This document shows positions 33,725 to 46,904 of a stretch of 64,000 nucleotides of DNA, piece after piece. The notes under the pieces were generated by a model. It did not search any database, was not told the origin of the DNA, and was given only the letters and a program-made list of their open reading frames with translations. The stretch lies in contig CM065816.1 of assembly GCA_033398695.1 (NCBI GenBank), positions 133,025,358 through 133,089,357 of the forward strand. The letters run 5' to 3'. How positions within the stretch are numbered: the stretch's first letter is position 1; every line of letters starts with the position of its first letter. The DNA comes from Orobanche coerulescens. Lineage: Eukaryota; Streptophyta; Magnoliopsida; Lamiales; Orobanchaceae. A program made the translations under genes and the position numbers.

Positions 33725-35506
33725 GTGCAAGAACAAAGTGCAAATACGAGCCATACAATTCACATTCCACGAATGATAATAATTCGGAATCCTCAAAGGT
33801 TCAAATACAACAAGATGAACACTTCCCGAGGCGAGAGTTTGAGTAAAGACTTCCCAAAATTTCAAGATCAAAATATCAAGAGAAACAATTTATAAAAATG
33901 ATTTGAAATACCATCGGGAGTTTTAATAGGAAACAATTTAGGATTATCAAATCCTACTTTTCAAAATCCAAAAGACAAAAGGGGTCACCGCCTCAAAAGT
34001 TTACTTTCCGTAAAATAACCTTTACCAAACTGTTGGGATTTTAGCCCCAAATCCGTCAAATGACCTTTACAAAAACGTTGGGATTTTAGCCCCAATCTCA
34101 TCAACTCACAGTACACAAGAACGACCACAAGGTTCGTCTCCCAACATCAAAATCCACAAATAAAGGATTTAACACAAACAACAAAATACTCTAGTGCCAT
34201 CCTAGCCAAGTAAGACAAACGAACAACTTACCTCTTACACACTTAGTCGATGCATGCAATCATGAAAACATAGTTCCAAAGCACTCATTTCCGGAAATGC
34301 CATAATCAAATCACATTTGCAAAATGCACCACAATTAACCGTGGATCCACCCCTCCGTGGACCCCTACCGAGACCCCGTCGGATCTAACCCATAGTGGTT
34401 AAAAGCAAGCTCGCGGATCCACCCCTCCGTGGACCCCTACCGAGACCCCGTCGGATCTAACCCATAGTGAGCATATACACACACACACACGTTACTCGTG
34501 CAATACTAATATGCTAAGAATGTAAGTTCATCAAGAATACTTACTAGAGATGGCCACTAATCCGACACCATTATCAAACTCTTCAAAACACAATAACAAG
34601 ATTAAACACGGAATACACGATTCCATAACTTTAAACAATAGGGATATCGTCAAAGCCTTCAACATTCAAAATAATCAATTCCCAAAACACAACGTTCACA
34701 AAACACACACGCGTTTTGAAAGAGAGCCTTTAACGAGGCCAAACCGAAATCTTTTGAAACTTCATTTCAAACAACCAAATAAACACACCAAGACGATCAC
34801 GATCATCATATCCATAAAATAAGAAAAGTATGGGCAAGGTACTTGCCTCGATATCACGAGCAATGGAAAAGTGAACGGATACGGCCGGGTAGCCCTCAAA
34901 TCCCCGAACACTATCTAGAACGCGATAACACCGAAATTACTACGGGAAAATACCACATGAATCATCAATCACCAACGGAATTCAACATCGGAATCATCGA
35001 GAACCTATAATCCTCCGTAAGGAATAATAAAACATGATTACGACGAGAATCAAGGCCGAAAACAACGGAAATCCCAACAAACTATCAAAGGGAACTCATT
35101 CGAACATTTAATCGAACATTAAATGTTCAAGACCCTTCAAGAACAAAGAAATCACCCCTCGGGTTGAACAAACCAAAGATACGAGTATCCAATCCGTAGA
35201 ACAAGTTCAAAACAACGTTTATACAACAATTAATTGATTAGAAACGGATTGGAATCGAAATCAAAAAGCAAAATCCCCAAATCTACAAAAACAAGGGTTC
35301 AAGCCAAAATACCTTGATTTGGATGAAGGATTCAAGTAGAGGTCGAAAATTTACAACAAGACTTGAGGTGGATGATCTCTACAAGTTTGGGAGCACTCAA
35401 ATCGCCCAAAATCGCCATTGAAATCGCTTAGAAGGGTAGGAGGAAGAGGAGAGGAGAAAATGAATGTTTCTCCTCGAAAATCTGCTCAAAAACGCAGAAA
35501 AAGCCC

Positions 35507-35601
35507 GTGTGCCGCGGCACAGCACAAGTGTGCCGCGCCCGTGGCCACAAAACGCCAGAATCAGCTTAGTGCCGCGGCACACTGAGTGTGCCGCGGCACA
35601 C
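35507..35601 (-). repeat. CCGCGG palindrome array, LARD A 3' LTR
   Basis: Copies of GTGCCGCGGCAC lie at about 35509, 35569 and 35586-35601 (the last a perfect 16-bp GTGTGCCGCGGCACAC), with a degraded copy near 35529. The matching array in the other LTR is at 40724-40826. I see no clear TATA box next to it. Confidence 0.88.
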
Positions 35602-35974
35602 GGTACAGCCCCCTTCAACACCAAAAAGGCACATCGTGCAGTCTTGGCTATTTCGACCATAACTCCTTCGTCTGGACTCCGATTGAATCACCGTTTGAAA
35701 CATTGGAAAGCTAACTTGATGCTCTATAATGTTGCAAAGATTCAGAATTTTTGGAGTTTCCAAGAATTAATGGTGACGTTACAAAGTCGAACTCCCACGT
35801 GAAAAAGTCGATTAAGGACACGGAACTCAACAAAACGACACCGAAACGAACTCGGATGACAAAAAGTGCAGAATCAATCATTCTCGGAATGACGAAAAGG
35901 TCATGGGAGAGTTTTCAAAACGAACTTCCGCCGAAAAAAGAAAATTACCGAAATTCGAAATTGCGGATATTACA

Positions 35975-38546
35975 TTCTACCCTCCTTAAAAGAAGTTTCG
36001 TCCCGAAACTTAAAACAAGTAGGGGGAGCAATACACCCGCCAGGAAAACTCGACGAGATACACAAAAATAGAAAACTCGCGCCCAACGGCGAAACGCTGC
36101 AAGAAATGCAAAGAGACATACGGCGTGAAAACACGCTCCACGACGACCAACACAACGTCGCCGTTAGGGATGCAATAAAACCAACAAATGACAAGCGTCA
36201 TCAAACGGATAATATAGCCAAGTCAATTATCCGACAATCACAAAACACAACGAACGAAAGTCAGTATGATTGACCAACCCAACGGTACATCAATCGAAAC
36301 GCGAGCCAATCGCTGAACTAATACGGAATTCCACCGCCCAAGGGTTGGAAGATCGAAAACGAGACTAATTTCCCGAACTTAAGGGAATTACGAAGCAGTC
36401 TGAACGTTCAACAATCACGAAACGAGATTAAAAACCGAACAAACAAACGACCGAGACAACAAAAATCGAACAATCATGTCCGAAACACGAAGGATAATAA
36501 AATTCAAACAACAACTCCCAGGATGATCTGGTGTGAACTACAAGATATGCATTCCCATAAGATCCACCGGAAAGGGAATAGCGATTGAAAAGTCACAACG
36601 ACAAACGAGTTATTCCGAAACAATACCACACTTGTTCGATCAACAAAAGCAAGGGGCAGGACAAGCTCAAAAATGCCAACAAACATAATGAGTCGACAAA
36701 GTCGAAAACACAAGAGTTCCAAATCCGATCCACTTCGAATAAAAGAACTAATAGAACCAAATGATGTCACTTCCGAACAAGGTTCACAAGAATCGAACCG
36801 AACTCGAAAAAGTCACAACGATAACCAGATCGACCCACAACAAGATCACAGTTCGTTCGGACGATGAAACCGAAATACAGAACAATTTCATAAAGTTTCA
36901 ACGAACATGAGCGAATCGCTAGACTGGAGAAAGAGAAAATACAGAAGTCAAAATAGTACGGGTATTACCCCCGAACTCATCCACGAAATTCACAAAAACA
37001 GGAGCAAGGTAACAAGACATTAAACAACCGACACATAACGGAACGATCACCGATGCACACGGCCATACCAACCCAAGCTCTAACAGCTCGCACATGCGCA
37101 ACAACGCAGAAATCACCACGAGGCGACAACATTCAACACCAACATCCCACCTCTCACAAGGGGCTAACACAACAAATGTGTGGAAAACGACTCAACGCTC
37201 ACACCGCCAATTCGGTCATACTCGGGAGCAAACATCAAAATGACAACGCGAACATCATACATATATACCCAGCCCTCAAACGGGAATGGATAGGTCTTAA
37301 AAACGAAAACCTCATTTTGTAAATAATTTAGAAGAACACCGATTGATCTTGAGTATCACCTTTCAAAAAGTACAAACGTGAAACATCGTTATCGAGACTT
37401 TGGAGAACCATTTCGCATTTGATAAAAATGAGGACACTTTCTCTTAGTGAAAACTTTCAGAATATTCGACCCTCGGGTCTAAATAAAAGTGTTTCTAAAA
37501 CATTGAAAATATCTCAAAACATTTTGGTCCTCGAGGCAGAAAAATTTTGAAATATATTGTGGCACCTGGATGTACCACAAGAAAATAACTCATTTGAAAA
37601 AATATGTCTCGAAATTTATTTCTAAGATACTCAAGTTTTCGAAAATAATTCAATGCCAAAAAGGACGATGCCAAAAAGGCTAGAATGCCCAAAAATTTCA
37701 GGTAATCACACGGAACATCATAGCGCTGTGGGTCCCGCGTCGGAACCCCAGGCTAAAAACCATTTACAAAAATACCAAAAAGGTTGATGACGGTAATATT
37801 TTAAAAACTCACAGAAGCCATTTACAAAATGCTAAATACCGTCATAAGAATTTCACCAAAATGATCAAGGCCATAATGCCAAAAACTCGGTTAACGGAAT
37901 CGGTTTTCGAAATAAAACTCGGTCGGTAAAATACCTAAAGTCATTACAAAAGAACTCACGCAGCGGATAAAAGAAATACAGTTCAACATGCACAATCCAG
38001 CAACACTACTCATCATAAGAACAAAATATTAGAGTCAAATAACCACATTCAGAACAAATCCACTGGCCCCATTCGAGGCCTCTAAGGACCCTCACGCACT
38101 GGCTAGTGAACAAGTCGAACGCGTATAAGCACAAAGCTTCCACAAGAGAACTTGTAAAACGTGCAAATCGATTCGAAAATCATCAGCAACGGACAAGAAC
38201 AACAATAAAAAGACATCACAAGCGACGACACTCCTCGTATAAATCAAATACGAGAGTCGATTAAATACATATCGTGAAATCAAAAATCCACATAAGGATT
38301 CCATCACTTAACAAATAATCATAAAAATAGCTCGTGTCACACGAGGCACAACACAAAGAAGGGAGACTTACTTCCACAGGTCGCACGAAGATGATGATCG
38401 CCCCACGATACTAATCACGACCAACAAACTCAAACGACGCGTCGCGACACGACTCAGTCAGATAAAATCCGACGAAACAAGACTCAAACGACATGACTTG
38501 ACCCGACAGCCTAGGTTTTCCTCAACCTAAGCTCCGATACCATTTA
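35975..38546 (-). other. Non-coding interior of LARD A
   Basis: 2572 bp. It ends (minus-strand sense) in the PPT-like aaggagggtagaa at 35987-35975 and begins with the PBS at 38542. Sequence is shared with the interiors of LARD B and C on the other strand, for example the block around 37380-37460. All ORFs are short and not conserved as proteins. Confidence 0.88.
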
Positions 38547-41197
38547 TGTAACACCCCCAATCCGCTCAGGGATATTACACGCCGTAGAACCCTTCCTCAA
38601 GGATCTACCAGGCTGGTAACAATGTAAAACAACTCAACCATGCCCTTAAGGATAAAATGACTCAGTAGACCGATTTGGTCTTTCAATAAATACATACAAC
38701 TCAAATACAAATCATGCCCACGCAGGGGTCAAAATACAACCACACCCGTACAATGGGAAAAGTATAGCAGCGGAAAATAAAGTACAACTGAACCAATAAA
38801 CAATATACGGTTCCTCATGTGATTAGTATCGATCATCTTTCATCATCCTTCGTGCCGTCCCTGTGTTATGCTCCAAAACCTGAATGCAAAAATAGACATC
38901 CACCCCCCGAATACTCGGGGGTTAGCAAAACTCCACTGTTTTGCTAGTGCAAGAACAAAGTGCAAATACGAGCCATACAATTCACATTCCACGAACGATA
39001 ATAATTCGGAATCCTCAAAGGTTCAAATACAACAAGATGAACACTTCCCGAGGCGAGAGTTTGAGTAAAGACTTCCCAAAATTTCAAGATCAAAATATCA
39101 AGAGAAACAATTTATAAAAATGATTTGAAATACCATCGGGAGTTTTAATAGGAAACAATTTAGGATTATCAAATCCTACTTTTCAAAATCCAAAAGACAA
39201 AAGGGGTCACCGCCTCAAAAGTTTACTTTCCGTAAAATAACCTTTACCAAACTGTTGGGATTTTAGCCCCAAATCCGTCAAATGACCTTTACAAAAACGT
39301 TGGGATTTTAGCCCCAATCTCATCAACTCACAGTACACAAGAACGACCACAAGGTTCGTCTCCCAACATCAAAATCCACAAATAAAGGATTTAACACAAA
39401 CAACAAAATACTCTAGTGCCATCCTAGCCAAGTAAGCCAAACGAACAACTTACCTCTTACACACTTAGTCGATGCATGCAATCATGAAAACATAGTTCCA
39501 AAGCACTCATTTCCGGAAATGCCATAATCAAATCACATTTGCAAAATGCACCACAATTAACCGTGGATCCACCCCTCCGTGGACCCCTACCGAGACCCCG
39601 TCGGATCTAACCCATAGTGGTTAAAAGCAAGCTCGCGGATCCACCCCTCCGTGGACCCCTACCGAGACCCCGTCGGATCTAACCCATAGTGAGCATACAC
39701 ACACACACACGTTACTCGTGCAATACTAATATGCTAAGAATGTAAGTTCATCAAGAATACTTACTAGAGATGGCCACTAATCCGACACCATTATCAAACT
39801 CTTCAAAACACAATAACAAGATTAAACACGGAATACACGATTCCATAACTTTAAACAATAGGGATATCGTCAAAGCCTTCAACATTCAAAATAATCAATT
39901 CCCAAAACACAACGTTCACAAAACACACACGCGTTTTGAAAGAGAGCCTTTAACGAGGCCAAACCGAAATCTTTTGAAACTTCATTTCAAACAACCAAAT
40001 AAACACACCAAGACGATCACGATCATCATATCCATAAAATAAGAAAAGTATGTGCAAGGTACTTGCCTCGATATCACGAGCAATGGAAAAGTGAACGGAT
40101 ACGGCCGGGTAGCCCTCAAATCCCCGAACACTATTTAGAACGCGATAACACCGAAATTACTACGGGAAAACACCACATGAATCATCAATCACCAACGGAA
40201 TTCAACATCGGAATCATCGAGAACCTATAATCCTCCGTAAGGAATAATAAAACATGATTACGACGAGAATCAAGGCCGAAAACAACAGAAATCCCAACAA
40301 ACTATCAAAGGGAACTCATTCGAACATTTAATCGAACATTAAATGTTCAAGACCCTTCAAGAACAAAGAAATCACCCCTCGGGTTGAACAAACCAAAGAT
40401 ACGAGTATCCAATCCATAGAACAAGTTCAAAACAACGTTTATACAACAATTAATTGATTAGAAATAGATTGGAATCGAAATCAAAAAGCAAAATCCCCAA
40501 ATCTACAAAAACAAGGGTTCAAGCCAAAATACCTTGATTTGGATGAAGGATTCAAGTAGAGGTCGAAAATCTACAAAAAGACTTGAGGTGGATGATCTAT
40601 ACAAGTTTGGGAGCACTCAAATCGCCCAAAATCGCCATTGAAATCGCTTAGAAGGGTAGGAGGAAGAGAGGAGAAAATGAATGTTTCTCCTCGAAAATCT
40701 GCTCAAAAACGCAGAAAAAGCCCGTGTGCCGCGGCACAGCACAAGTGCGCCACGGCCCAGGGCCACAAAAACGCCCAGGAATCATCTTAGTGCCGCGGCA
40801 CAGCCTGAGTGTGCCGCGGCACACGGTACAGCCCCCTTCAACACCAAAAAGGCACATCGTGCAGTCTTGGCTATTTCGACCATAACTCCTTCGTCTGGAC
40901 TCCGATTGACTCACCGTTTGAACCATTGGAAAGCTAACTTGATGCTATATAATTTTGCAAAGATTCAGAATTTTTGGAGTTTCCAAGAATTAATGGTGAC
41001 GTTACAAAGTCGAACTCCCACGTGAAAAAGTCGATTAAGGACACGGAACTCAACAAAACGACACCGAAACGAACTCGGATGACAAAAAGTGCAGAATTAA
41101 TCATTCTAGGAATGACGAAACGGTCATGAGAGAGTTGTCAAAACGAACTTCCGCCGAAAAAAGAAAATTACCGAAATTCGAAATTGCGGATATTACA
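38547..41197 (-). repeat. 5' LTR of LARD A
   Basis: Nearly the same as 33326-35974, with the double hairpin at 38904-38946 and the palindrome array at 40724-40826. TSD copy gttat follows at 41198. Confidence 0.93.
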
Positions 41198-41202
41198 GTT
41201 AT

Positions 41203-42690
41203 GGAAGGTGTTTTGGCTGGGATTGTAGATGAGGATGAAGAAGAAGGTGAAAAAGTTATAGAAATAAGAATTGAAGAAATTAGAGAGGAAGATAAGGTAG
41301 AAGGAGAAGAAGAAAAAATATTAGTCGAAAAAGAATCTGAGGAAGATGAAGTCTGTAAAAAACAGAGGAGTTGGAAGAAGATGAAGAAAGAGAAGGAGTT
41401 GAAGAGGAAGAAAAATAAAAGGACGATGAGAAGGAAGAAGAAAAAGAAAAAGAAGATTAGAAGGAACCTGAGAAAGAAAAAGATAATAATGATGATGAAG
41501 GAAAAGGAGAAGAGAATAAGGAGGATGTCGGAGATGCAGATGGTGCTGGAGATGCAGATGATCCCGGGGCACCTGATCAAGCCCCCAGCTCAGATCATTC
41601 GAAAAATAAGGATGACAGATCGGGGACCCCTGATAAAACCCCATCTGATCAGCCTCCTTCAGACAGGAGTCTGCAGACAGGCAGTTCGATCGCCAAACGA
41701 CCTGCAGGCATTGAAAGCTCTGGAGACCATTCTCCACAGGAAACACCTATCTCATCTGAGATGGCTGACCTGATCAAACAACTAGTCAAAGAGACTGTTG
41801 GCCAGCTCGTATCAACAGAGATCAAACCTGACCTCAAAATCATCAATGATAAAATAGACACTCTACTACAGAGGAATGTTCCTTCTCATCCTCCTACAAA
41901 TTCCAGAATGCCACTTGGCATGTCTGATTGGATGTCCCGAGTTGAACAACAGTTACCCATATTGGTTGATGCTGGCAAAAAGGGGAAGAGAAAGGAAAGG
42001 AAGCAAGAGGTCAGGGGGAAGAAGATGTTGCTAAGGTAGTCAGAAGGGAGCTGAGGACCAAGCAGAGAAGTGACCTCCCTCTCATTGAAGTTGGGACGTC
42101 TAACCTGAATAGGAAAGAATTGGCTGCTCGTGCTCCTGATGATAACCAACCTGCAGCCAAAAAGAAGAGAACCAAGCTGGGGGATGAGCCACTATTTGAA
42201 TAGGATGGCAAAGAGCTTTGGCATGTTGAAGAATTCTTACCTGCTGAAGCTGGGCCAATGTGGGGAGACGCAAGGAAGCAGTTCATTGACAAGTATTATC
42301 CCTGGGAGTTACTCCAGGATAAAGACTGCTCCCCACATCAGACATTTATCAACTTCATGGACTCAACATGGCCAACTCTCTAGACTATTCTAATAAAACA
42401 TGCAAAAGAATGAGATGCCTACCCTATGATTCCCCTATTCTGAGTTGAAGAACCTCCTACTCGGATGGATAATGAGCTAGATGAGCTAGCTATGCAGAGT
42501 GAGATCAAGAAATTCTATGTGAAAAACAACTTATCATCTGTAGAGGAGCAAGAGTTTGCATATATGGTAATCAAAAGGAAGTAAGGATTAGCTCCTGTCT
42601 GTCAGAGACCCATTGGAGCAAAGTTGCTCAGACCTCCTAAGCAAACTATCCAGAGAGGAAGAGGCAGAGGCAGATATGACATTGTATTGT
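41203..42690 (+). pseudogene. Sirevirus env-like ORF, second part
   Basis: It resumes after the TSD with an acidic, Glu/Asp/Lys-rich low-complexity stretch (41210-41560), best read in the frame that contains 41761. Next comes a Pro/Ser/Asp-rich segment, then a helical domain with MADLIKQLVKETVGQLVSTE and INDKIDTLLQRN (41761-41880), and KKRTKLGDEPLFE near 42155. The tail at 42230-42690 still shows YYPWELLQDKD and NELDELAMQSEIKKFYVKN with stops and shifts between. The end, RPPKQTIQRGRGRGRYD, is basic. The coiled-coil and acidic segments are typical of the extra ORF of this lineage; function is unknown. Confidence 0.65.
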
Positions 42691-42925
42691 ACTTGTTTTT
42701 TTTCTTGTAAACTTTTGTTTTTAGAAGTACTTGTAATTTTCTGCACTTGTTTGACCATTCAAGGACTGTACTTGTAAAACATCTTTGAAAGATTTTATAA
42801 CAGTCATTTGAATGACAACCACCAGTTGTCTCAAAACAAGACTGAATTTTGATTTGTGTCTCGAACTTAATCATGTGCAGACCTATTCTACATTTGAATA
42901 TCTTGCTTAAGTTTTGCCATCATCA
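42691..42925 (+). other. 3' non-coding region of the Sirevirus-like element
   Basis: T-rich sequence between the env-like ORF and the PPT with no gene. The text ttttgccatcatcaaaatag just before the PPT is typical of this lineage. Confidence 0.6.
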
Positions 42926-42939
42926 AAATAGGGGGAATT
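42926..42939 (+). promoter_or_regulatory. Polypurine tract of the Sirevirus-like element
   Basis: The text aaaatagggggaattt abuts the 3' LTR start TGTTAGG at 42940. Confidence 0.85.
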
Positions 42940-44499
42940 TGTTAGGAATACTTATTAAATATTGATGATGTCATCCCTGTATTTGCTTATTCAAATGTAT
43001 TTTTCTAGTACTTGGCAAAATGTAAATAAGAACCAAATGAGTATCTTCTATAGGCCAAATTAAAGTATAGTTGAATACTTGGCAAAATTTAAAGAAAAAC
43101 AAAATGAGTATCTTCTATACGCCATGTAAGTTAGGCTTAAAAATTGGCTAATTATAAATATCAGATAAGTTCATATCAGAGAAGTCCTGGTCAACTTAAC
43201 TGATCAGAGAAGGTTGACCACATACTGCTTATCAGCAGACAACGTTCTGAAGAAAGAGATTTATCAGATAAGTGCTGGTCAAAATATTTATCAGAGAAGT
43301 TTGACTAGACTGCAATCAAGTGATCAGATGGAGTCCAAGTCATCTGAAGTTTGACCATCAGATCAGATAAGTTCATCAAGTCAAAAGACTTCAGATGAGA
43401 GAAGATCAGTCAGGACAGAGAACTTCATTAGAAAAGTCACCCCAAAGAAGTCATCGGACAAGTCCAACATCACAGAAGGTTGACTGCACGTCAGACAGAT
43501 TGACCAAAAAGAGATCAGATAAGTTCTGTCAAAGTAATCAGCCAAGTAGTCCATTCCACGTCAGCATGCATTGAAAAGTCAATAATCACGGAAAGTCACA
43601 TGCGGGCAGACTTGAGAGATTCCCAAAAAGCAAATGAATTAAATAGTCATCCAGACCCACCACTGAAGACTTTAGTCATATTATAATCTAAAGTTTCGGC
43701 GACGTGAAAGTCTTCAAAACGGTCAGAAATGGATCAAAATAAGGGAATCCAGCCTTGTAACGTTCGGAACGAAAAACAAAGAAGTCTATTTCTCTAATAG
43801 ACGGATTTGTTACAGGAATTGCAACGGCTATGAAGGAAGCTCAAGGATCTACCTGAAGATTTGAATTGAGCAGTACGATGCGAACAACACTCTCAAGCAA
43901 TTAAAGCAATCAAACCAATCAAGCGAACTATAGCATCGTAAAGAGCAAGAGATCACAGTTCATATACTAAGAAAAGCTCTTAGTTTGAGAAGACAACTAC
44001 TCGTGTCTCAAAACATGAGTTCGGGCTACTTCACTGGTTGAAGTGTGAGTGACTGATAGGCATCCGAGGATTTAAAGATCAAGAGGTGCTAGGCAGTCGG
44101 AAGGAGTTGCAACGACAGGATTTCCATTGGTTGGAAGTTGTTGTAGCTAAGTAGAATCACTGTAATATTTATCACTGGTTGAGAATTATAGTGGATTCAT
44201 CTCCAACTGGTTTCGAGATAAGTGTATTAGTAGAAGATTACCCCACCTCTGAAACCACTATAAATTGCCTACGTGTTTTGCTGCTTTAGCATCATACTTA
44301 CCTGCTGCATACATATTCATTGTTCCATTGTTTGATTTTTTCTGTATTCATCATCAGTTGTGTCTTCCGCATATCCTATCTACAGACAACTTCAAGTCAT
44401 CTGTACTTATCACAGCTGAGAAACTCCTTTCGTGGAAAAAGAGTTTCAATAAGTCTATTCACCCCCTCTAGACTTATTCCTGGCGACTTGTGACCTACA
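42940..44499 (+). repeat. 3' LTR of the Sirevirus-like element
   Basis: 1560 bp, ending GACCTACA, followed by TSD copy atcct (44500-44504). It keeps the W-box array of the 5' LTR with scattered differences. Confidence 0.92.
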
Positions 44500-44504
44500 A
44501 TCCT

Positions 44505-44930
44505 GGCATTAATTATGAGGATACGTACTTATTGTTATGGACATCATCACTTTCCACTACTTAATAAGTTTACTAGTGTTCAAAAAAGTGAACATGCAGC
44601 TTATGGATGTGGTTATAGCATATTGAACTAGCTAACGAAGCCTTTAGTACCCCATAGTAGGATCACAGTCTTGACCTCCGATTGAGCTACGAACAGCAGC
44701 GATTACACTTTTGATTACTTCAAGAGATGATTTACGGGGATCTTGATACGAAGATTTATATGAAAGTCCCCAACGGGATTTCATTACCCAGATCAAGTAG
44801 CTCTAAACCATATATAGAGCGCTCATTCATTGAAGTTGAGTTATTCATTGTATGAGTTAAAGCAATCCGGAGAGACGTGGTATAACCGATGGTCGTGTGC
44901 AGTACAGAGATGGTCTCAATCAACTTCATC
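44505..44930 (+). pseudogene. pol: Old Ty1-copia RT, continuation
   Basis: It directly continues the RT cut at 19676: an N-x-G-I-N-Y-E-D-T-Y segment at 44500-44530 fits the PG[IF]DYEETYSPV block. Then LYGDLDTKIYMKVPNG-like text lies at about 44728-44780 (GDLDTKIYMKVPNGIS is clear) and a decayed LKQSGRMWYNR equivalent at about 44850-44885. The YVDD region, RNase H and 3' LTR are missing, so the element is 3'-truncated near 44930. Confidence 0.7.
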
Positions 44931-44994
44931 GTAAACCTATTTTTTTTTCAATTTATCAACACAACCCATCAAACTTGCCCAAATATGTCTGAAT

Positions 44995-45166
44995 TAAAAT
45001 TAAAATACATAGAAAATACATAATCCTATGCTAGGTCCAACGATAGCATAAATATCTTAGAAGCTAAACCATATCGATATTTCTTAACATATTTCTAAGT
45101 CATTTCCTTGCGTTGATGCCTTCCTGTTGAGTTTGAAGAGATGAGGTGACCCAAGTACATGCACAC
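44995..45166 (-). pseudogene. Ulp1-like (C48) peptidase gene, 3' part
   Basis: Read on the minus strand from 45166, this continues the frame left at 61928 once one copy of the 5-bp target repeat is removed. The residues MYLGHLIS follow the SYGRFAC segment. In Ulp1-like peptidases the region after the catalytic D-C-G is followed by a hydrophobic helix like this. Later sequence has stops and its end is unclear. The boundary with the copia fragment to the left is not defined. Confidence 0.5.
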
Positions 45167-45737
45167 TGTAATATCCGCAATTTCGGATTTCCGGTAATTT
45201 TCATTTTTCGGCGGAGGTCCGTTTCGACAACTCGCTCATGACCGTTTCGTCATTCTGGGAATGATTAATTCTACACTTTTTGACATCTGAGTTCGTTTCG
45301 ATGTCGTTTTGTTGAGTTCCGTGCTTTTTAGCGACTTTTCCGCACTTGAGTTCGATTCTTGCGAATCTCGTTCAAAACTGCTGTTTCGAGTTTCCCGTAA
45401 GTCCGTTTAACTTTGTTAGACGTTTTGTGAGCTTCGGATTAGTGTTTCGATCGTGTATCATGTATTTCGGATGTTTTGGGCCATTTTCGTAATTTCTCAA
45501 AGTTTGGGGTAATTACTTTCCGTTGTCGAATTTCGAGCCTTTGGGTGGTCGGAATCGTGTGTTCTCTTAGTGCTCGAATTCGTCTTTGCGAGTACTTCGT
45601 AAACATATCTTCGATTCGTATTTAGGTTCGGGTTTCGGGGTCATTCGGGCCGTCGGAGTTGGCCCCGACCGAGTCATGGCCGGGCAGTCTGGGCCCAGGC
45701 CGGCACTGGCCGAGTTACGGCCGGTAGTGCTCGGCAG

Positions 45738-45860
45738 TTACGTACGTAAGGCCGGTTACGTACGTAAGGCCATGGCCGGTAACATACGTAATGTTTCCGG
45801 CATTTCTAGGCAGTGAGTCGGCCATGGCGATTCGTCGTAAGCCGTGGCCGATTACGTCGT
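45738..45860 (+). repeat. TTACGTACGTAA palindrome array, LARD B 5' LTR
   Basis: Perfect 12-bp copies are at 45738-45749 and 45756-45767. Decayed copies (aacatacgtaat, gattcgtcgtaag, gattacgtcgtaa) follow to about 45860, interleaved with ggccatggcc. Each contains the ACGT core of plant bZIP sites. The 3' LTR has the same array at about 59390-59515, in a different state of decay. Confidence 0.82.
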
Positions 45861-45875
45861 AAAGCGGCGGCGCGG

Positions 45876-45885
45876 CGGACTATTT
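45876..45885 (+). promoter_or_regulatory. TATA-like site, LARD B 5' LTR
   Basis: The text ctatttaagg lies just after the palindrome array and before a CT-rich tract at 45908-45940. In the 3' LTR the same place reads ttatctaagg. Weak consensus. Confidence 0.4.
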
Positions 45886-46904
45886 AAGGCCTATGATCGG
45901 GTTTTTCACCCATTTTCTCATTTTCTTCCTTCTCTTCCGCGGCTGGAGGTGTGTGAATCATGGAAGGATGTTGTTGGACAATCAATCCATGAAGTCTTGG
46001 AGTTCATATCATCAATCATCCATCTTATAACATCCTCTGATCTACCGAATCACGTCAGATTTCCTAGAAATCTAGTTTTGGGGAATTTGGGTGTTTTGGT
46101 TGTTTTCATCCGTTTTAATCTGATTTAACTTAGGATTGTGATGTATTAATGATTATTTAGATGTGTTATATCTCTTCCTTTGTTATTCCATGGTTGGATC
46201 GTATCGATTCGTTGTTTTAGTCGAGTTCTTGATCGACGCCTTGAAGGTGTCCGGTAGAATGTCACAGAGGGGTTTTCGGTCGTTCTACGATTATCCTTCC
46301 TCGTATGATTGTTGATTTATGGATTATATGATGTTAGGGTCTAGTTTCTTGTGAAGAAACCGTGTTGAACCCTTCCGTTTGTTGGTGTCTTCCTTTTCAT
46401 TAGCATCGGGCGTTTCGAAGCTTTCCGGTTGAGCCGTGTCCATCGGGATACTTGCATGCCGATTTTGAGGCAAGTACCTTGTCCATATAATTCTTGTTTT
46501 GTGGATATGATAATTGGTGATCGTCTAAATGTGTTTGTTTGGTCGTTTGAAAATTATTTTCAAAAGATTCGATTAGCCTTGTTAAAGGCTCTCTTTCAAA
46601 ACGCGTGTGTTTTGTAATTGTGTGGGTTGTAAGTGACTACGTGGATCCTTTGGATATGTTTGGAGTTTATGTGGTGTTTGATAATGCGTGTGTACGTATA
46701 TGGCTTCATTTCAGTGTATTGCGGTTTGGACATGAGGTGATGTTAGTTGTTACTCCTTTGAAAGGAGGTTGTGATGCTTAATGTTGTTTGGATTCATAAT
46801 CGATTATTGTTGTGTGCTTGTTATACGTGATGTGCCTCCGGGTAGGATTGTTGAATCTCCGGGATCCATACTTGCTAGTATGGGTCGGGCGAGACCGTAG
46901 GGTT

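Larger units (their letters stand above)
33326..35974 (-). repeat. 3' LTR of LARD A
   Basis: TGTAACACCCTC...GATATTACA on the plus strand. It holds the double hairpin (33682-33724), a tandem pair with cgtggacccctaccgagacc (about 34340-34470), and the palindrome array GTGTGCCGCGGCACAC (35507-35601). Confidence 0.93.
33326..41197 (-). mobile_element. LARD element A, complete, non-coding
   Basis: 7872 bp with LTRs of 2649 bp (33326-35974) and 2651 bp (38547-41197), very similar to each other, and a perfect TSD gttat (33321-33325 and 41198-41202). PBS (minus strand TGGTATCGGAGC) is at 38542-38531 next to the right-hand LTR, so the element reads right to left. The minus-strand 3' interior ends gacgaaacttcttttaagg then agggtagaa, the text typical of Del/Tekay gypsy elements. 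The 2572-bp interior holds no gag or pol and no ORF above about 110 codons. It interrupts the Sirevirus env-like ORF. Confidence 0.93.
19677..44499 (+). mobile_element. Sirevirus-like Ty1-copia element, nested host of two other elements
   Basis: LTRs at 19677-21261 (1585 bp) and 42940-44499 (1560 bp), both TGTTAGGAATA...GACCTACA, with perfect TSD atcct (19672-19676 and 44500-44504). PBS TGGTATCAGAGC and PPT aaaatagggggaattt. Order is gag, protease, integrase, RT, RNase H, then an extra ORF between pol and the 3' LTR, the Sirevirus arrangement. The RNase H end KHIDVKHHFIRDHV also fits this lineage. Two later insertions sit inside (23021-27485 and 33326-41197). Many stops make it non-functional. 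Confidence 0.92.

Noticed and set aside
33646..33846. Small frames repeated identically at 33646, 38868, 53087 and 58352, and others at 34550 and 39770
   Set aside because: They are identical because the LTRs are repeated. They overlap hairpins and minisatellites, change or vanish in LARD B, and do not look like proteins.
41101..41580. A long minus-strand frame rich in Ser, Phe and Leu
   Set aside because: It is the antisense shadow of the acidic, GAA/GAG-rich env-like region on the plus strand.
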